In this document: piece after piece, positions 19,997 through 27,635 of the stretch
Layout of the letters: each line of letters begins with the position of its first letter
Numbering within the stretch: position 1 is the first letter of the stretch
Assembly: GCA_020633465.1 (NCBI GenBank)
Contig: JACKDN010000019.1
Coordinates: 1 to 64,000, forward strand
Direction of reading: 5' to 3'
DNA length: 64,000 nucleotides
Source: Myxococcales bacterium
Lineage (GTDB): Bacteria; Myxococcota_A; Bradymonadia; UBA7976; UBA1532
The notes under the pieces: model-generated
Told to the model about the DNA's origin: nothing
Databases searched by the model: none
The model's input: the letters and a program-made list of their open reading frames with translations, nothing else
Translations under genes and position numbers: made by a program

Positions 19997-20290
19997 ATGC
20001 CGTTCGACTGGATGCACGTACCGCACGCTTCTGCCGCCGACGCCCTGCGCGATCAGACCGAGCGCGCCCTGCGCGAGCGCGCCCGCCTGCTGCACCGGCT
20101 GGGCTACGACGCCACCTACGCGGCGGACCGCTGCCGGCGCGATCTGGCGTGGGAGTTCGATCTGACGGCGCCCGCGCCGCTGGACGACGACGCGATCGAC
20201 GCGCTGATCGAGGGCGTCTACGGCGAGAAGCCGGCGCGCGCCGGCGCGAAGAAGCCGGCGAAGCGGCGGCGGGCGAAGAAGGGCGGCTGA
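19997..20290 (+). CDS. Small protein with basic tail
   Basis: Encodes 97 residues from ATG 19997 with CGGAGG seven bases upstream. The first 75 residues are helical and acidic/Arg-mixed (ADALRDQTERALRERARLL, YDATYAADRCRRDLAWEF). The last 20 are Lys/Arg/Ala-rich, like a nucleic-acid-binding or histone-H1-like tail. The family is not recognised. A DNA- or RNA-associated role is only inferred from charge. It is convergent with the thiamine-binding gene 5 bp away. Confidence 0.65.
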   Translation: MPFDWMHVPHASAADALRDQTERALRERARLLHRLGYDATYAADRCRRDLAWEFDLTAPAPLDDDAIDALIEGVYGEKPARAGAKKPAKRRRAKKGG

Positions 20291-20295
20291 GCCGG

Positions 20296-20610
20296 TCAGG
20301 CGCCGTCGTCGCCCGCGAGGATGTCCTCGACGGCCCGCACCTTCTCGCCCATGTGCTGCACCTTGTCGGTGCGGGTGCCCACGCGCAGCGTGCTGTGGAT
20401 GCGCGGCGCGCCCATGCCGTGCACCGCCTCGTGGCAGCGGCGCACCGCCGCGAAGACGGCGTCCCACTCGCCCTCGATGGTGGTGCCGTAGGCGTGCAGG
20501 CGGTGGTCGAGGCCGCTGGCCTTCAGCACCCGCTGGCAGGCCGCCACGTGCGGCGCGACGGAGGTGCCGACCCCGACGGGCACCAGGCACAGGTCGATCA
20601 TGACGTGCAT
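20296..20610 (-). CDS. MTH1187/YkoF-type thiamine-binding protein
   Basis: Encodes 104 residues. The sequence MIDLCLVPVGVGTSVAPHVA, followed by the YGTTIEGEWDAVFAAVRRCHEAVHGMG segment split by the helix and the RTDK-x-Q motif, is typical of the MTH1187 (UPF0045) ferredoxin-like family. These are about 100 residues long, form tetramers and bind thiamine or a hydroxymethyl-pyrimidine ligand. It is cytoplasmic. A GAGAGGAGAGG ribosome site precedes ATG 20610. No thiamine genes or riboswitch are nearby, so pathway linkage is not shown. Confidence 0.85.
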   Translation of the reverse strand: MHVMIDLCLVPVGVGTSVAPHVAACQRVLKASGLDHRLHAYGTTIEGEWDAVFAAVRRCHEAVHGMGAPRIHSTLRVGTRTDKVQHMGEKVRAVEDILAGDDGA

Positions 20611-20711
20611 GCGGTCCTCTCCTCTCGGCCGTGCGTCCGGGGCGCATGCGTAAGACGCGCCGGCCGGGCGCGTCGTGCTATACGCCCCGGGCGTGGCCGG
20701 GAGGAAGAGGC

Positions 20712-21728
20712 GTGCGCAGCAACATCGGTTTCATCGCAGCCCTGGGCGTCGTCGCGTTCGCGTCCGCGTGTGACGACGGCGACGACGCGACGCCGGCGGA
20801 CGCCGAGGTGCCGGCGCCGGTCGCCTGGGCGGCCGCCTTCGACGCGGAGGATCAGGGCGCCTTTCTCAGCGTGTGGGGCAGCGGACCGGACGCGATCTAC
20901 ACGGTGGGCGGGCAGCCCGAGGCCGGCGTGGCCTGGCGCTTCGACGGCGCGGCTTGGGCGCGCGTGACCGATCTGCCGGACGTGCCCCTGATCAACTGGG
21001 TGCACGGCGTCGGCGACCACGTCTTCATGGCCTGCAACGCCGGCGTCGTGCTGCACCGCGAGGGCGGCGGCGCCTGGGAGCGCTGGGAGACGGGCGAGGA
21101 TCAGCCCCTGTGGGGCATCTGGGCGGCGGCGCCCGACGACGTCTGGGCGGTGGGCGGCGACGCCGCGCGCCGCGACGGCGCCGATCCGCTGCTGCTGCAC
21201 TACGACGGGGCGACCTGGGCGCGGGCACCGCTGCCCGACGTCGACCGGCCCTACAAGGCGCTGTTCAAGGTGTGGGGCACCGGCCCCGACGACGTGCACG
21301 CGGTCGGACAGCGCGGCGTGGCGCTGCGGTGGGACGGCGCGGCCTGGGCGCAGGCGCTCACCGGCACCGCGGACGATCTGATCAGCCTCTGGGGCACCGG
21401 GCCGGCCGACATCGTGGCGGTGGGCGGGCGCAGCAACGGGGTGCTGGCGCGCTGGGACGGGTCGACGTGGAGCAGCGAGATCCTGGTGGGTGAGCCGGGT
21501 CTGAACGGTGTGTGGGTCGATGCCACGGGCACTGCCTGGCTCGTCGGCGACAAGGGGCGTGTGTTGCGGGTGCCGTCGGGCTCCTTCGCCGCGACCCGCG
21601 AAGATAGCGGCACGCGGACGTTGCTGCACGGTGTTTGGGGGACTGCGGCTGGCCATCGGGTGGCCGCAGGCGGCACACTGAGCGCCAGCCCGCCCTGGGC
21701 AGGTGTCGTGGTCGAGGTTGGTCGATGA
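20712..21728 (+). CDS. Beta-propeller lipoprotein
   Basis: Encodes 338 residues from GTG 20712 (GGGAGGAAGAGG upstream). Lipobox FASAC gives a lipid anchor. The body has repeated strands of the type SVWGSGPDAIYTVG, GIWAAAPDDVWAVG, KVWGTGPDDVHAVG and SLWGTGPADIVAVG, roughly every 45-50 residues, the blade pattern of a 6-7-bladed propeller common in myxobacterial lipoproteins. A -10-like TATACG lies about 30 bases upstream. It overlaps the next gene by ATGA, so it is probably expressed with the di-heme protein and may dock it at the membrane. Confidence 0.82.
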   Translation: MRSNIGFIAALGVVAFASACDDGDDATPADAEVPAPVAWAAAFDAEDQGAFLSVWGSGPDAIYTVGGQPEAGVAWRFDGAAWARVTDLPDVPLINWVHGVGDHVFMACNAGVVLHREGGGAWERWETGEDQPLWGIWAAAPDDVWAVGGDAARRDGADPLLLHYDGATWARAPLPDVDRPYKALFKVWGTGPDDVHAVGQRGVALRWDGAAWAQALTGTADDLISLWGTGPADIVAVGGRSNGVLARWDGSTWSSEILVGEPGLNGVWVDATGTAWLVGDKGRVLRVPSGSFAATREDSGTRTLLHGVWGTAAGHRVAAGGTLSASPPWAGVVVEVGR

Positions 21729-24070
21729 GTCAGAAGTCTGTGTATGTGGGCGTGGCGCTGGCCGCGCTGTCGCTGGGCGCGTGTGACGACGGCGGCGACG
21801 AGTCGCCGGTGGGGCCCGACGCCGGCATCGCCGAGGGCATCTTCGCGAAGCCCGGCGAGATCAGGCCGTCGGCCACCGACGAGCAGCGGGCCATCTTCGC
21901 GCGCGGCGAGGCGGTCGCGAAGAAGCGCTTCGCGCCGGCCGACGGCCTCGGCCCGAAGTTCAACGTGACCTTCTGCGCGGCCTGCCACGAGAAGCCGGTC
22001 TTCGGCGGCGCCGCGGCGCGCTACCGCGACTTCTTCATCCACGGGCAGCGCACCGGCGAGGGCACGTTCTTCCTCAGCGGCGATCGCGCCGGCATCCTGG
22101 CCGCCTACGACGTCGATCCCGCGGCGCCGCGGCCGATGCCCGATCCCGACGCCAACGTGTTCGCGCTGCGCAACCCCATCCCGTTCTTCGGCGTGGGGCT
22201 GATCGCCGAGCTGCCCGAGGACGTCATCCTCGCGAACGCGGATCCCGACGACGCGGACGGCGACGGCATCAGCGGGCGGCCCAACTACGATCGCGGCTTC
22301 GTCGGGCGCTTCGGCATGAAGGCGCAGACGGTCAGCATCGAGGGCTTCATCCGCGGGCCGCTGTTCAACCACGTCGGCCTCACCAGCGATCCGCTCACCG
22401 CCGAGCTGCAGGACATGCTGCCCGTGCCCTCGGCCGCGGTCGATCGGGTGGACGCGCTGACCGTCGCCGACGGCATCTCTCAGCGGGGCTTCCACCAGGC
22501 GGCGGCGCCCGCCGAGCCGCTGACCGACGACGACGACGTCGCCGATCCCGAGCTCGCGCCCCAGGATCTGTTCGATCTGGTCAGCTGGTCGATGCTGCTG
22601 GCCGCGCCGCAGCCCGAGCCGCCCACCGAACAGAGCGAGCGGGGCCGCGGCGTCTTCGCCGACGCCGGCTGCGCGAAGTGCCACGTGCCCTCGCTGGTGG
22701 GGCCGCGGGGCGCCATCCCGCTGTACAGCGACCTGCTGCTGCACGACATGGGCGAGGCCAACGCCGACGGCCTGACGATGGGCCTGGCCGAGCCGAGCGA
22801 GTTCCGCACCGCGCTGCTGTGGGGCGTCGACGCGGTGGGCCCGTACCTGCACGACGGGCGCGCCGACACGCTGGACGAGGCCATCCGGCTGCACGGCGGC
22901 GAGGGCGCGGCCGCGCGCGACGCCTACGTGGCGCTGGCCGAGGACCAGCGGCTCGATCTGCTCGCCTTCCTCGACAGCCTGGGCACCGACGACGTGGTCA
23001 CCGAGGGGCTGGTGCCGCCCGAGGCGCCGGTGCTGCCGGTGGGCGCGGCCGGCGGCCCGCAGTTCGAGCTTCTGGGCGACGAGGTCGACCTGTTCGTCGC
23101 CGGCCGCCGCATCTTCGACCGCGACCGGCCCATTCACGAGGGCACCGGCCCCCGCTTCAACGGCGACTCGTGTCGCGCCTGCCACTTCGACCCGGTGATC
23201 GGCGGCGCCGGCCCGCTGGACGTCAACGCGATGCGCAACGGCACCCTGGGCGCGGACGGCAGCTTCGCGGCGCCGCCCGAGGGGACGGGGCTGGCCAAGC
23301 TGGCCATCGCCGGCGCCGAGCGCGCGCACGGCGTCGGGCGCAACGTCTTCGAGGCGCGGCAGACGCCCACCACGCTCGGGTTGGGCGCGCTGGATCGGGT
23401 GCCGCCGGAGTCCATCGTGGCGAACGCCGATCCGACGGACGCGGACGGCGACGGCATCGCGGGCATCGCCCACATCCTGCCCAACGACGATCGCGTGGGC
23501 CGCTTCGGCTGGAAGGCGCAGGTGCCCAGCGCCTCGGAGTTCGTGCGCGACGCGCTGACGAACGAGATCGGCCTGACGCTGCCGCCCCAGCCCGGCCACA
23601 CCTTCGGGCGCACCGAGGACGACGACGACGTGCCGGATCCCGAGATCTCGCTGGCCGAGATGGAGGCCCTGCATTTCTACCTGACCAACCTGGCGCCGCC
23701 GCCGGCGCCGGCCGAGGACGATCCCGCCGCGCGCACCCTCTTCGCCCAGGTGGGCTGCGGGGACTGCCACATCCCGCGCCTGGACGGCCTGGACAGCGAG
23801 GCCGACGCCTACACCGATCTGCTGCTGCACGTCGTGGGGCCGGCCGACAAGCCGGGCATCGTCGACGGGCTGGCCACGCAGGCGCACTTCCGGACGCCGC
23901 CGCTGTGGGGGCTGGGCACGACGGGGCCCTACCTGCACGACGGCTCGGCGCCGACGGTCGAGGCGGCCATCCGCGCGCACGAGGGCGAGGCGCTGGCGTC
24001 GCGCGAGGCCTTCGACGCGCTGGACGACGCGGCGCGCGCCCAGCTGCTGGGCTTCCTCGAGAGCTTGTGA
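21725..24070 (+). CDS. Tandem di-heme oxidoreductase-like (DUF1111) lipoprotein
   Basis: Encodes 781 residues with lipobox LSLGAC. Four CxxCH heme-attachment motifs occur: CAACH (about 84), CAKCH (316), CRACH (483) and CGDCH (678). The two halves repeat the same order (CxxCH, NPIPFFGVGLI or LGALDRVPPESI, DADGDGI, RFGxKAQ, DLxxHDMG or DLLLHVVG, LLWG..GPYLHDGRA). Each half matches one DUF1111/di-heme thiol oxidoreductase-like unit, normally a single ~400-500-residue protein. It is thus a fused pseudo-dimer for periplasmic electron transfer; the substrate is not known. The usual imelysin partner is absent. Its start overlaps the propeller lipoprotein. Confidence 0.88.
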   Translation: MSQKSVYVGVALAALSLGACDDGGDESPVGPDAGIAEGIFAKPGEIRPSATDEQRAIFARGEAVAKKRFAPADGLGPKFNVTFCAACHEKPVFGGAAARYRDFFIHGQRTGEGTFFLSGDRAGILAAYDVDPAAPRPMPDPDANVFALRNPIPFFGVGLIAELPEDVILANADPDDADGDGISGRPNYDRGFVGRFGMKAQTVSIEGFIRGPLFNHVGLTSDPLTAELQDMLPVPSAAVDRVDALTVADGISQRGFHQAAAPAEPLTDDDDVADPELAPQDLFDLVSWSMLLAAPQPEPPTEQSERGRGVFADAGCAKCHVPSLVGPRGAIPLYSDLLLHDMGEANADGLTMGLAEPSEFRTALLWGVDAVGPYLHDGRADTLDEAIRLHGGEGAAARDAYVALAEDQRLDLLAFLDSLGTDDVVTEGLVPPEAPVLPVGAAGGPQFELLGDEVDLFVAGRRIFDRDRPIHEGTGPRFNGDSCRACHFDPVIGGAGPLDVNAMRNGTLGADGSFAAPPEGTGLAKLAIAGAERAHGVGRNVFEARQTPTTLGLGALDRVPPESIVANADPTDADGDGIAGIAHILPNDDRVGRFGWKAQVPSASEFVRDALTNEIGLTLPPQPGHTFGRTEDDDDVPDPEISLAEMEALHFYLTNLAPPPAPAEDDPAARTLFAQVGCGDCHIPRLDGLDSEADAYTDLLLHVVGPADKPGIVDGLATQAHFRTPPLWGLGTTGPYLHDGSAPTVEAAIRAHEGEALASREAFDALDDAARAQLLGFLESL

Positions 24071-24133
24071 GCGGGTGGCGCCGCCCGGCGCCCCTTCGCT
24101 AGAGTCCCGCCGATTTTTCGCGGGGAGTCTGCC

Positions 24134-25434
24134 ATGAACAAGGTGCTCGGAGCGTTGGCCGGCCTGGCGCTGGTCGCGTGTCACCCCGGCGGGGGCGGCG
24201 GCGGCGGTGGGCCCTGCTCGCCGGGTCAGATCATCCAATGCCCCTGCGCGGGCGGCGGGCAGGGCGTGCAGCAGTGCGGCGAGGATCAGCGCTACGGCGC
24301 CTGTCAGTGCGGCGGCGCCGAGGACGACGGCGGGGTGACCCTGCCGCCGGGCGCAGGCGGCGCGCCCGGCGCGGGCGGCGACCCCGGCGCCAGCGGGACC
24401 CCGGCGCCGGCGGGGCGCCAGGCGCAGGCGGGACGCCCGGCGCCGGCGGCGAGCCGGGCGCGGGCGGCACCCAGGCGCGGGCGGCACCCCGGCGCGGGCG
24501 GCACCCCGGGCGCGGGCGGCACCCCGGCGCGGGCGGCACGCCCGGCGCGGGTGGGAACCCCGGCGCGGGCGGCACTCCGGGCGCCGGCGGTGGCCCCGGG
24601 CCGGTCTGCACGGTCGCGTTCGGCGAGCTGACCGACTGCGACGACCTGTGCGGCACGCTGGTCACCTGCGTCGAGTGCAGCGAACAGTGCGAGACGCCCG
24701 ACGCCGCCGCCACGCAGGCCCGCTGTCGCGAGGTGTGCGAAGGCCAGCCCGGCCTGATCGACTTCGCGCGGACGCTGGGCACCTGCGACGCCGCGATCAC
24801 GGCGGCGGCGCAGCTCGTGCCCGAGCTGCTCGAGATCTGCGACCCCGGCCCCGGCCCGGGCCCCGGCCCCTGCGCCGACCAGGACTGGGACTGCCACTGT
24901 CGGGGTCGAGGCGAGGCCGTCTTCTGTCTGGACGACTCCATCGTCGTCTGCCCCGGCGACGGCACCGGCCGCGAGTTCGCCAACTGCGCCGAGCTGACCA
25001 ACGGCGTCTGCGTCGACGACGTGCCGGGGGCCGAGCCCACCTGCGTGGTGCCGCTGGGCAACCGCTGCTACTTCGAGCTCGAGAACGGCGACCCCTTCGT
25101 CTTCCCCTGCGGCAACAACGGCCGCATCAGCAACACCATGGGGTGCGAGTTCGGCGGCGACTGCGTCGACGGCGTGGGGCAGTGCGACGTGGGCGGCATC
25201 GAGGCCGACTGCCTGGGCAACACGAACTTCATGAAGTTCAACTGCACCGACGTCGGAAACGGCAGCGGGCAGCCCGTGGTGCTGGCCTGCGATCACGCCG
25301 AGGTGCTCGGCGAGTGCGTCGAAGGCACCTGCGTCCCCGGGCCCGGCGGCCTGTGCGGCGAGGGCATCCTCACGTGCGCCGACGGGATGGCGTGCGAGGG
25401 CGAGAGCCCCGAGATGTTCGGCACCTGTCAGTAG
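24134..25434 (+). CDS. Collagen-like Gly-rich lipoprotein with apparent frameshifts
   Basis: Start ATG 24134 gives lipobox LALVAC and a Cys-rich stretch, then PGAGG-type hexapeptide repeats. In the repeat DNA, the unit ACC-CCx-GGC appears four times one base short (near 24402, 24472, 24490 and 24524). The reading frame therefore shifts by net -1 and continues in the frame ending at 25434. That frame begins again with PGAGG repeats and goes on to a Cys-rich domain (about 280 residues) with DCDDLCGTLVTC, CHCRGRGEAVFC and GNNGRISNTMGCEFGG. As a single protein it would be about 430 residues. The shifts are either assembly errors or a broken gene. Function unknown; it is surface anchored. Confidence 0.7.
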
Positions 25435-25451
25435 CCCGCCTTATCCTCTGG

Positions 25452-25481
25452 GCGCGCCATTGATATCATCGGCGCGCTTTT
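25452..25481 (+). terminator. Rho-independent terminator
   Basis: GCGCGCC (25452-25458) and GGCGCGC (25471-25477) pair perfectly and are followed by TTTT. The hairpin lies 18 bases after the stop at 25434 and separates the lipoprotein gene from the RNA locus. Confidence 0.7.
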
Positions 25482-25552
25482 CGGTCCTTGGGGCCGCCGA
25501 AATCCCCGCGAAACGTCCTGGCACACCCGCTGCAAAAGCCCCGTCCCGACAT

Positions 25553-25658
25553 CGGGGCGTAGCTCAGCGGTAGAGCGCCGTAACAGGGACCCGACCGACG
25601 GGGTGCCTTCCTTCGCCTACGGAGCCGGAGGTCGCGGGTTCGAATCCCGCCGTCCCGA
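25553..25658 (+). ncRNA. tRNA-like RNA, probable Y RNA (YrlA-like)
   Basis: Seen: acceptor-like stem CGGGGCG (25553-25559) with CGTCCCG (25651-25657), U8A9, D arm GCTC-AGCGGTA-GAGC, and a perfect T arm GCGGG-TTCGAAT-CCCGC (25634-25650). The anticodon stem CCGTA/TACGG (25578-25582, 25618-25622) encloses 35 bases instead of 7, with no U33-type loop. The segment before the T arm is 11 bases and the 3' end reads ACCC, not CCA. So it carries tRNA A/B boxes but cannot decode normally. It lies about 105 bp before a TROVE/Ro60 gene. Bacterial YrlA Y RNAs are tRNA mimics encoded beside Ro60 (rsr) genes, so that is the best call. Alternatives are an intron-bearing or decayed tRNA. Ends are not known. 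Confidence 0.6.
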
Positions 25659-25714
25659 CCCTTTCGAGACCAGGACCAATCGCCGCGCCCGACCCGACGG
25701 GGCGCGTGCACAGG

Positions 25715-25749
25715 GCGGGTCAGCAGACGCAATTCGCCTGCTGACCCGC
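25715..25749 (+). promoter_or_regulatory. Perfect 12-bp hairpin before TROVE gene
   Basis: GCGGGTCAGCAG (25715-25726) and CTGCTGACCCGC (25738-25749) are exact inverted copies around an 11-base AT-richer loop. The 3' arm ends directly before the GAGGAGG ribosome site of the TROVE gene. It could be the 3' end or protein-binding stem of the Y RNA, a transcription attenuator, or a translational control hairpin. Confidence 0.55.
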
Positions 25750-25763
25750 AGAGGAGGTGTGCC

Positions 25764-27512
25764 ATGGCCCGCAAGTTGACCCCGCAGGCGCTGATGAGCG
25801 CGATGACGCTGACCCACGAGGGCGCGGCGGCCTACGATCTGCGGGCCGACCAGCCCCTGCTGCACCTGTGCTTCACCTTCGGGTCGGCCCTGTTCACCGA
25901 CGGCTACTACACCCGCGAGGCGGCGCAGGTGCGCGCGTTCGCCGAGGCGCTGGGCCGGGCGCACGCGGTCGACGCGCGCTTCCCGTGGCAGTACGCGGCC
26001 TGGATGCGCGATCCCGTCCGCGGGAAGGGGAACCGCATCCAGGGCTCGCTGGCGCCGGCGCTGCTGGACGGCCTGCTGCGCGAGACGCCCTTCACCGAGG
26101 ACTACGTCGCGACCTGTCTGGGCCACCGGCCGGACGACGTCGCGGCCTTCGTGCTGCACCTGCAGCAGCTGCGCCTGGGCCGCCCGACGGCGGCGGCGCG
26201 CCGCGGCATGGCGCGAGCGCTGGCGGGCTTCGACGCCTACCAGCTGCTGAAGTACGCGCGGCCGAAGGACGACGTGCGCCTGTGCGACGCCATCGCGATG
26301 GTGCGCCCGGAGCTCGAGGCGCTGGGTGAGGCCGGCGCGCTGGCGCTGCGGGTGGGTCGCTACCTGCACGCGCCGACCCGCGAGCGGTCGGCGCTGGCCG
26401 ACTCGGTGCCGCTGCTGGCGGCGCGGCGGCAGCTGTTCACCGCGCCGACGACCTTCGCGGCCGAGGCCGCCTTCGTCGACACGGTGCGCGCGGCGCGGGT
26501 GACCTGGGAGCAGGTGCTGGGCCGCTACGGCGAGTCGCTGAAGGGCAAGAGCGGCGCGGCGCTGGCCAAGGCGCGCAAGCGCAACGCGGCGGTGTGGAAG
26601 GCGCTGCTCGTCGACGAGGCCCTGTTGCCGGACATGGCGCTGCTGCGCAACCTGCGCAACCTGCACGACGCGGGCGTGTCGCGCGGCGAGCTGATCGCGC
26701 GGGTGAGCCGCCGCCGCTTCGACGGCGTGTGGCCGCATCAGGTGTTCGCGGGCGCCAAGGCGGTGCCGCCGCTGCGGACGGTGTTCGAGGCGGCGTTCCG
26801 CCGGACGGTGGATCGCCTGCCGCCGGGGCGCCACCTGGGCCTGGCCGACGCGTCGGGCTCGATGGCGGTGCGCGTGGGTGGGCCGATGTCGTCGATGACC
26901 TCGATGGACGTCGCGCTGTGCCTGACGGCGCTGATGAGCGAGACCAGCGGCTTGGGCGCGTCGTTCTCGGACGATCAGTTCAAGGCCTGGACCGGCGGCG
27001 ACTACCTGCGCATCGCGCAGCGCTCGACCGGCGAGGGGCCGCTGGCCTTCGCGCAGAACCCGGCGCTGCGCACCGGCATGGGCGGGACGCAGGTGCACGG
27101 CGCGGTGCTCGAGCTGGTGCGCTGGCTGACCACGCACCGATCGGTGAAGCCGCCCGAGTGCCTGTGGTTCTTCAGCGACATGCAGTTCCACCCGGCGAAG
27201 GGCTCGCGCTCGCTGCCGCGGTGGGTGGCCGACGCCGGCCTCGAGCGGTTCTGCGATCCCACGCGACCGCCGCTCGAGCAGGCGCTGCAGGTGTACCGCG
27301 CGGTGGTGGGCCCGGTGGACGTGGTGCTGTGGAACCTGGCGGCTTACGGCCAGGCGCCGGTGCCGCTGTCGACGCCGGGCGTGCTGATGGTGAGCGGGTT
27401 CGACGCGAACACGCTGTCGACCGTGGGCCGCTGGCGGGCGGGCGCGACCGCGTCCACCGCGCCGCTGGCGGCGAACCAGGCGCACGTGCTCGACACCGTG
27501 CGGTCGTTCTGA
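25764..27512 (+). CDS. TROVE-domain Ro60-like RNA-binding protein
   Basis: Encodes 582 residues with a strong ribosome site (GAGGAGG). The N-terminal ~350 residues are a helical-repeat TROVE region (PWQYAAWMRDPVRGKGNRIQ, LLKYARPKDD, LLRNLRNLHDAGV, VWPHQVFAGAKAV). About 355-582 is a vWA-like domain with MIDAS LADASGSMAV near 362. This is the two-domain plan of Ro60/Rsr, the ring that binds misfolded RNAs in its hole and Y RNA on its side and, with PNPase in Deinococcus, directs RNA decay. The tRNA-like RNA upstream is its probable partner. It is cytoplasmic. No RtcB or PNPase gene is adjacent. Confidence 0.88.
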   Translation: MARKLTPQALMSAMTLTHEGAAAYDLRADQPLLHLCFTFGSALFTDGYYTREAAQVRAFAEALGRAHAVDARFPWQYAAWMRDPVRGKGNRIQGSLAPALLDGLLRETPFTEDYVATCLGHRPDDVAAFVLHLQQLRLGRPTAAARRGMARALAGFDAYQLLKYARPKDDVRLCDAIAMVRPELEALGEAGALALRVGRYLHAPTRERSALADSVPLLAARRQLFTAPTTFAAEAAFVDTVRAARVTWEQVLGRYGESLKGKSGAALAKARKRNAAVWKALLVDEALLPDMALLRNLRNLHDAGVSRGELIARVSRRRFDGVWPHQVFAGAKAVPPLRTVFEAAFRRTVDRLPPGRHLGLADASGSMAVRVGGPMSSMTSMDVALCLTALMSETSGLGASFSDDQFKAWTGGDYLRIAQRSTGEGPLAFAQNPALRTGMGGTQVHGAVLELVRWLTTHRSVKPPECLWFFSDMQFHPAKGSRSLPRWVADAGLERFCDPTRPPLEQALQVYRAVVGPVDVVLWNLAAYGQAPVPLSTPGVLMVSGFDANTLSTVGRWRAGATASTAPLAANQAHVLDTVRSF

Positions 27513-27537
27513 ACCCTCTCGCCTTCGTGAAGATGTG

Positions 27538-27567
27538 CGAACCCGCGCCATCCGTGGCGCGGGTTCG
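27538..27567 (+). terminator. Long perfect hairpin after TROVE gene
   Basis: CGAACCCGCGCCA (27538-27550) and TGGCGCGGGTTCG (27555-27567) form a 13-bp perfect stem with loop TCCG. There is only a short mixed T/C tail. It is probably the terminator of the TROVE transcript; 69 bases later the next gene begins. Confidence 0.6.
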
Positions 27568-27635
27568 TGCATCCTGTCTCCCGTAACCGGCTCGACGCGG
27601 GGCGCGTACCCGCGACGTCCCGCGAGGAGAACACG

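Noticed and set aside
25553..25658. Ordinary tRNA gene (Pro or Ala considered from C1-G72 and the GGG in the loop)
   Set aside because: The loop is 35 bases, lacks U33 and gives no consistent anticodon; the TROVE neighbour favours a tRNA mimic.
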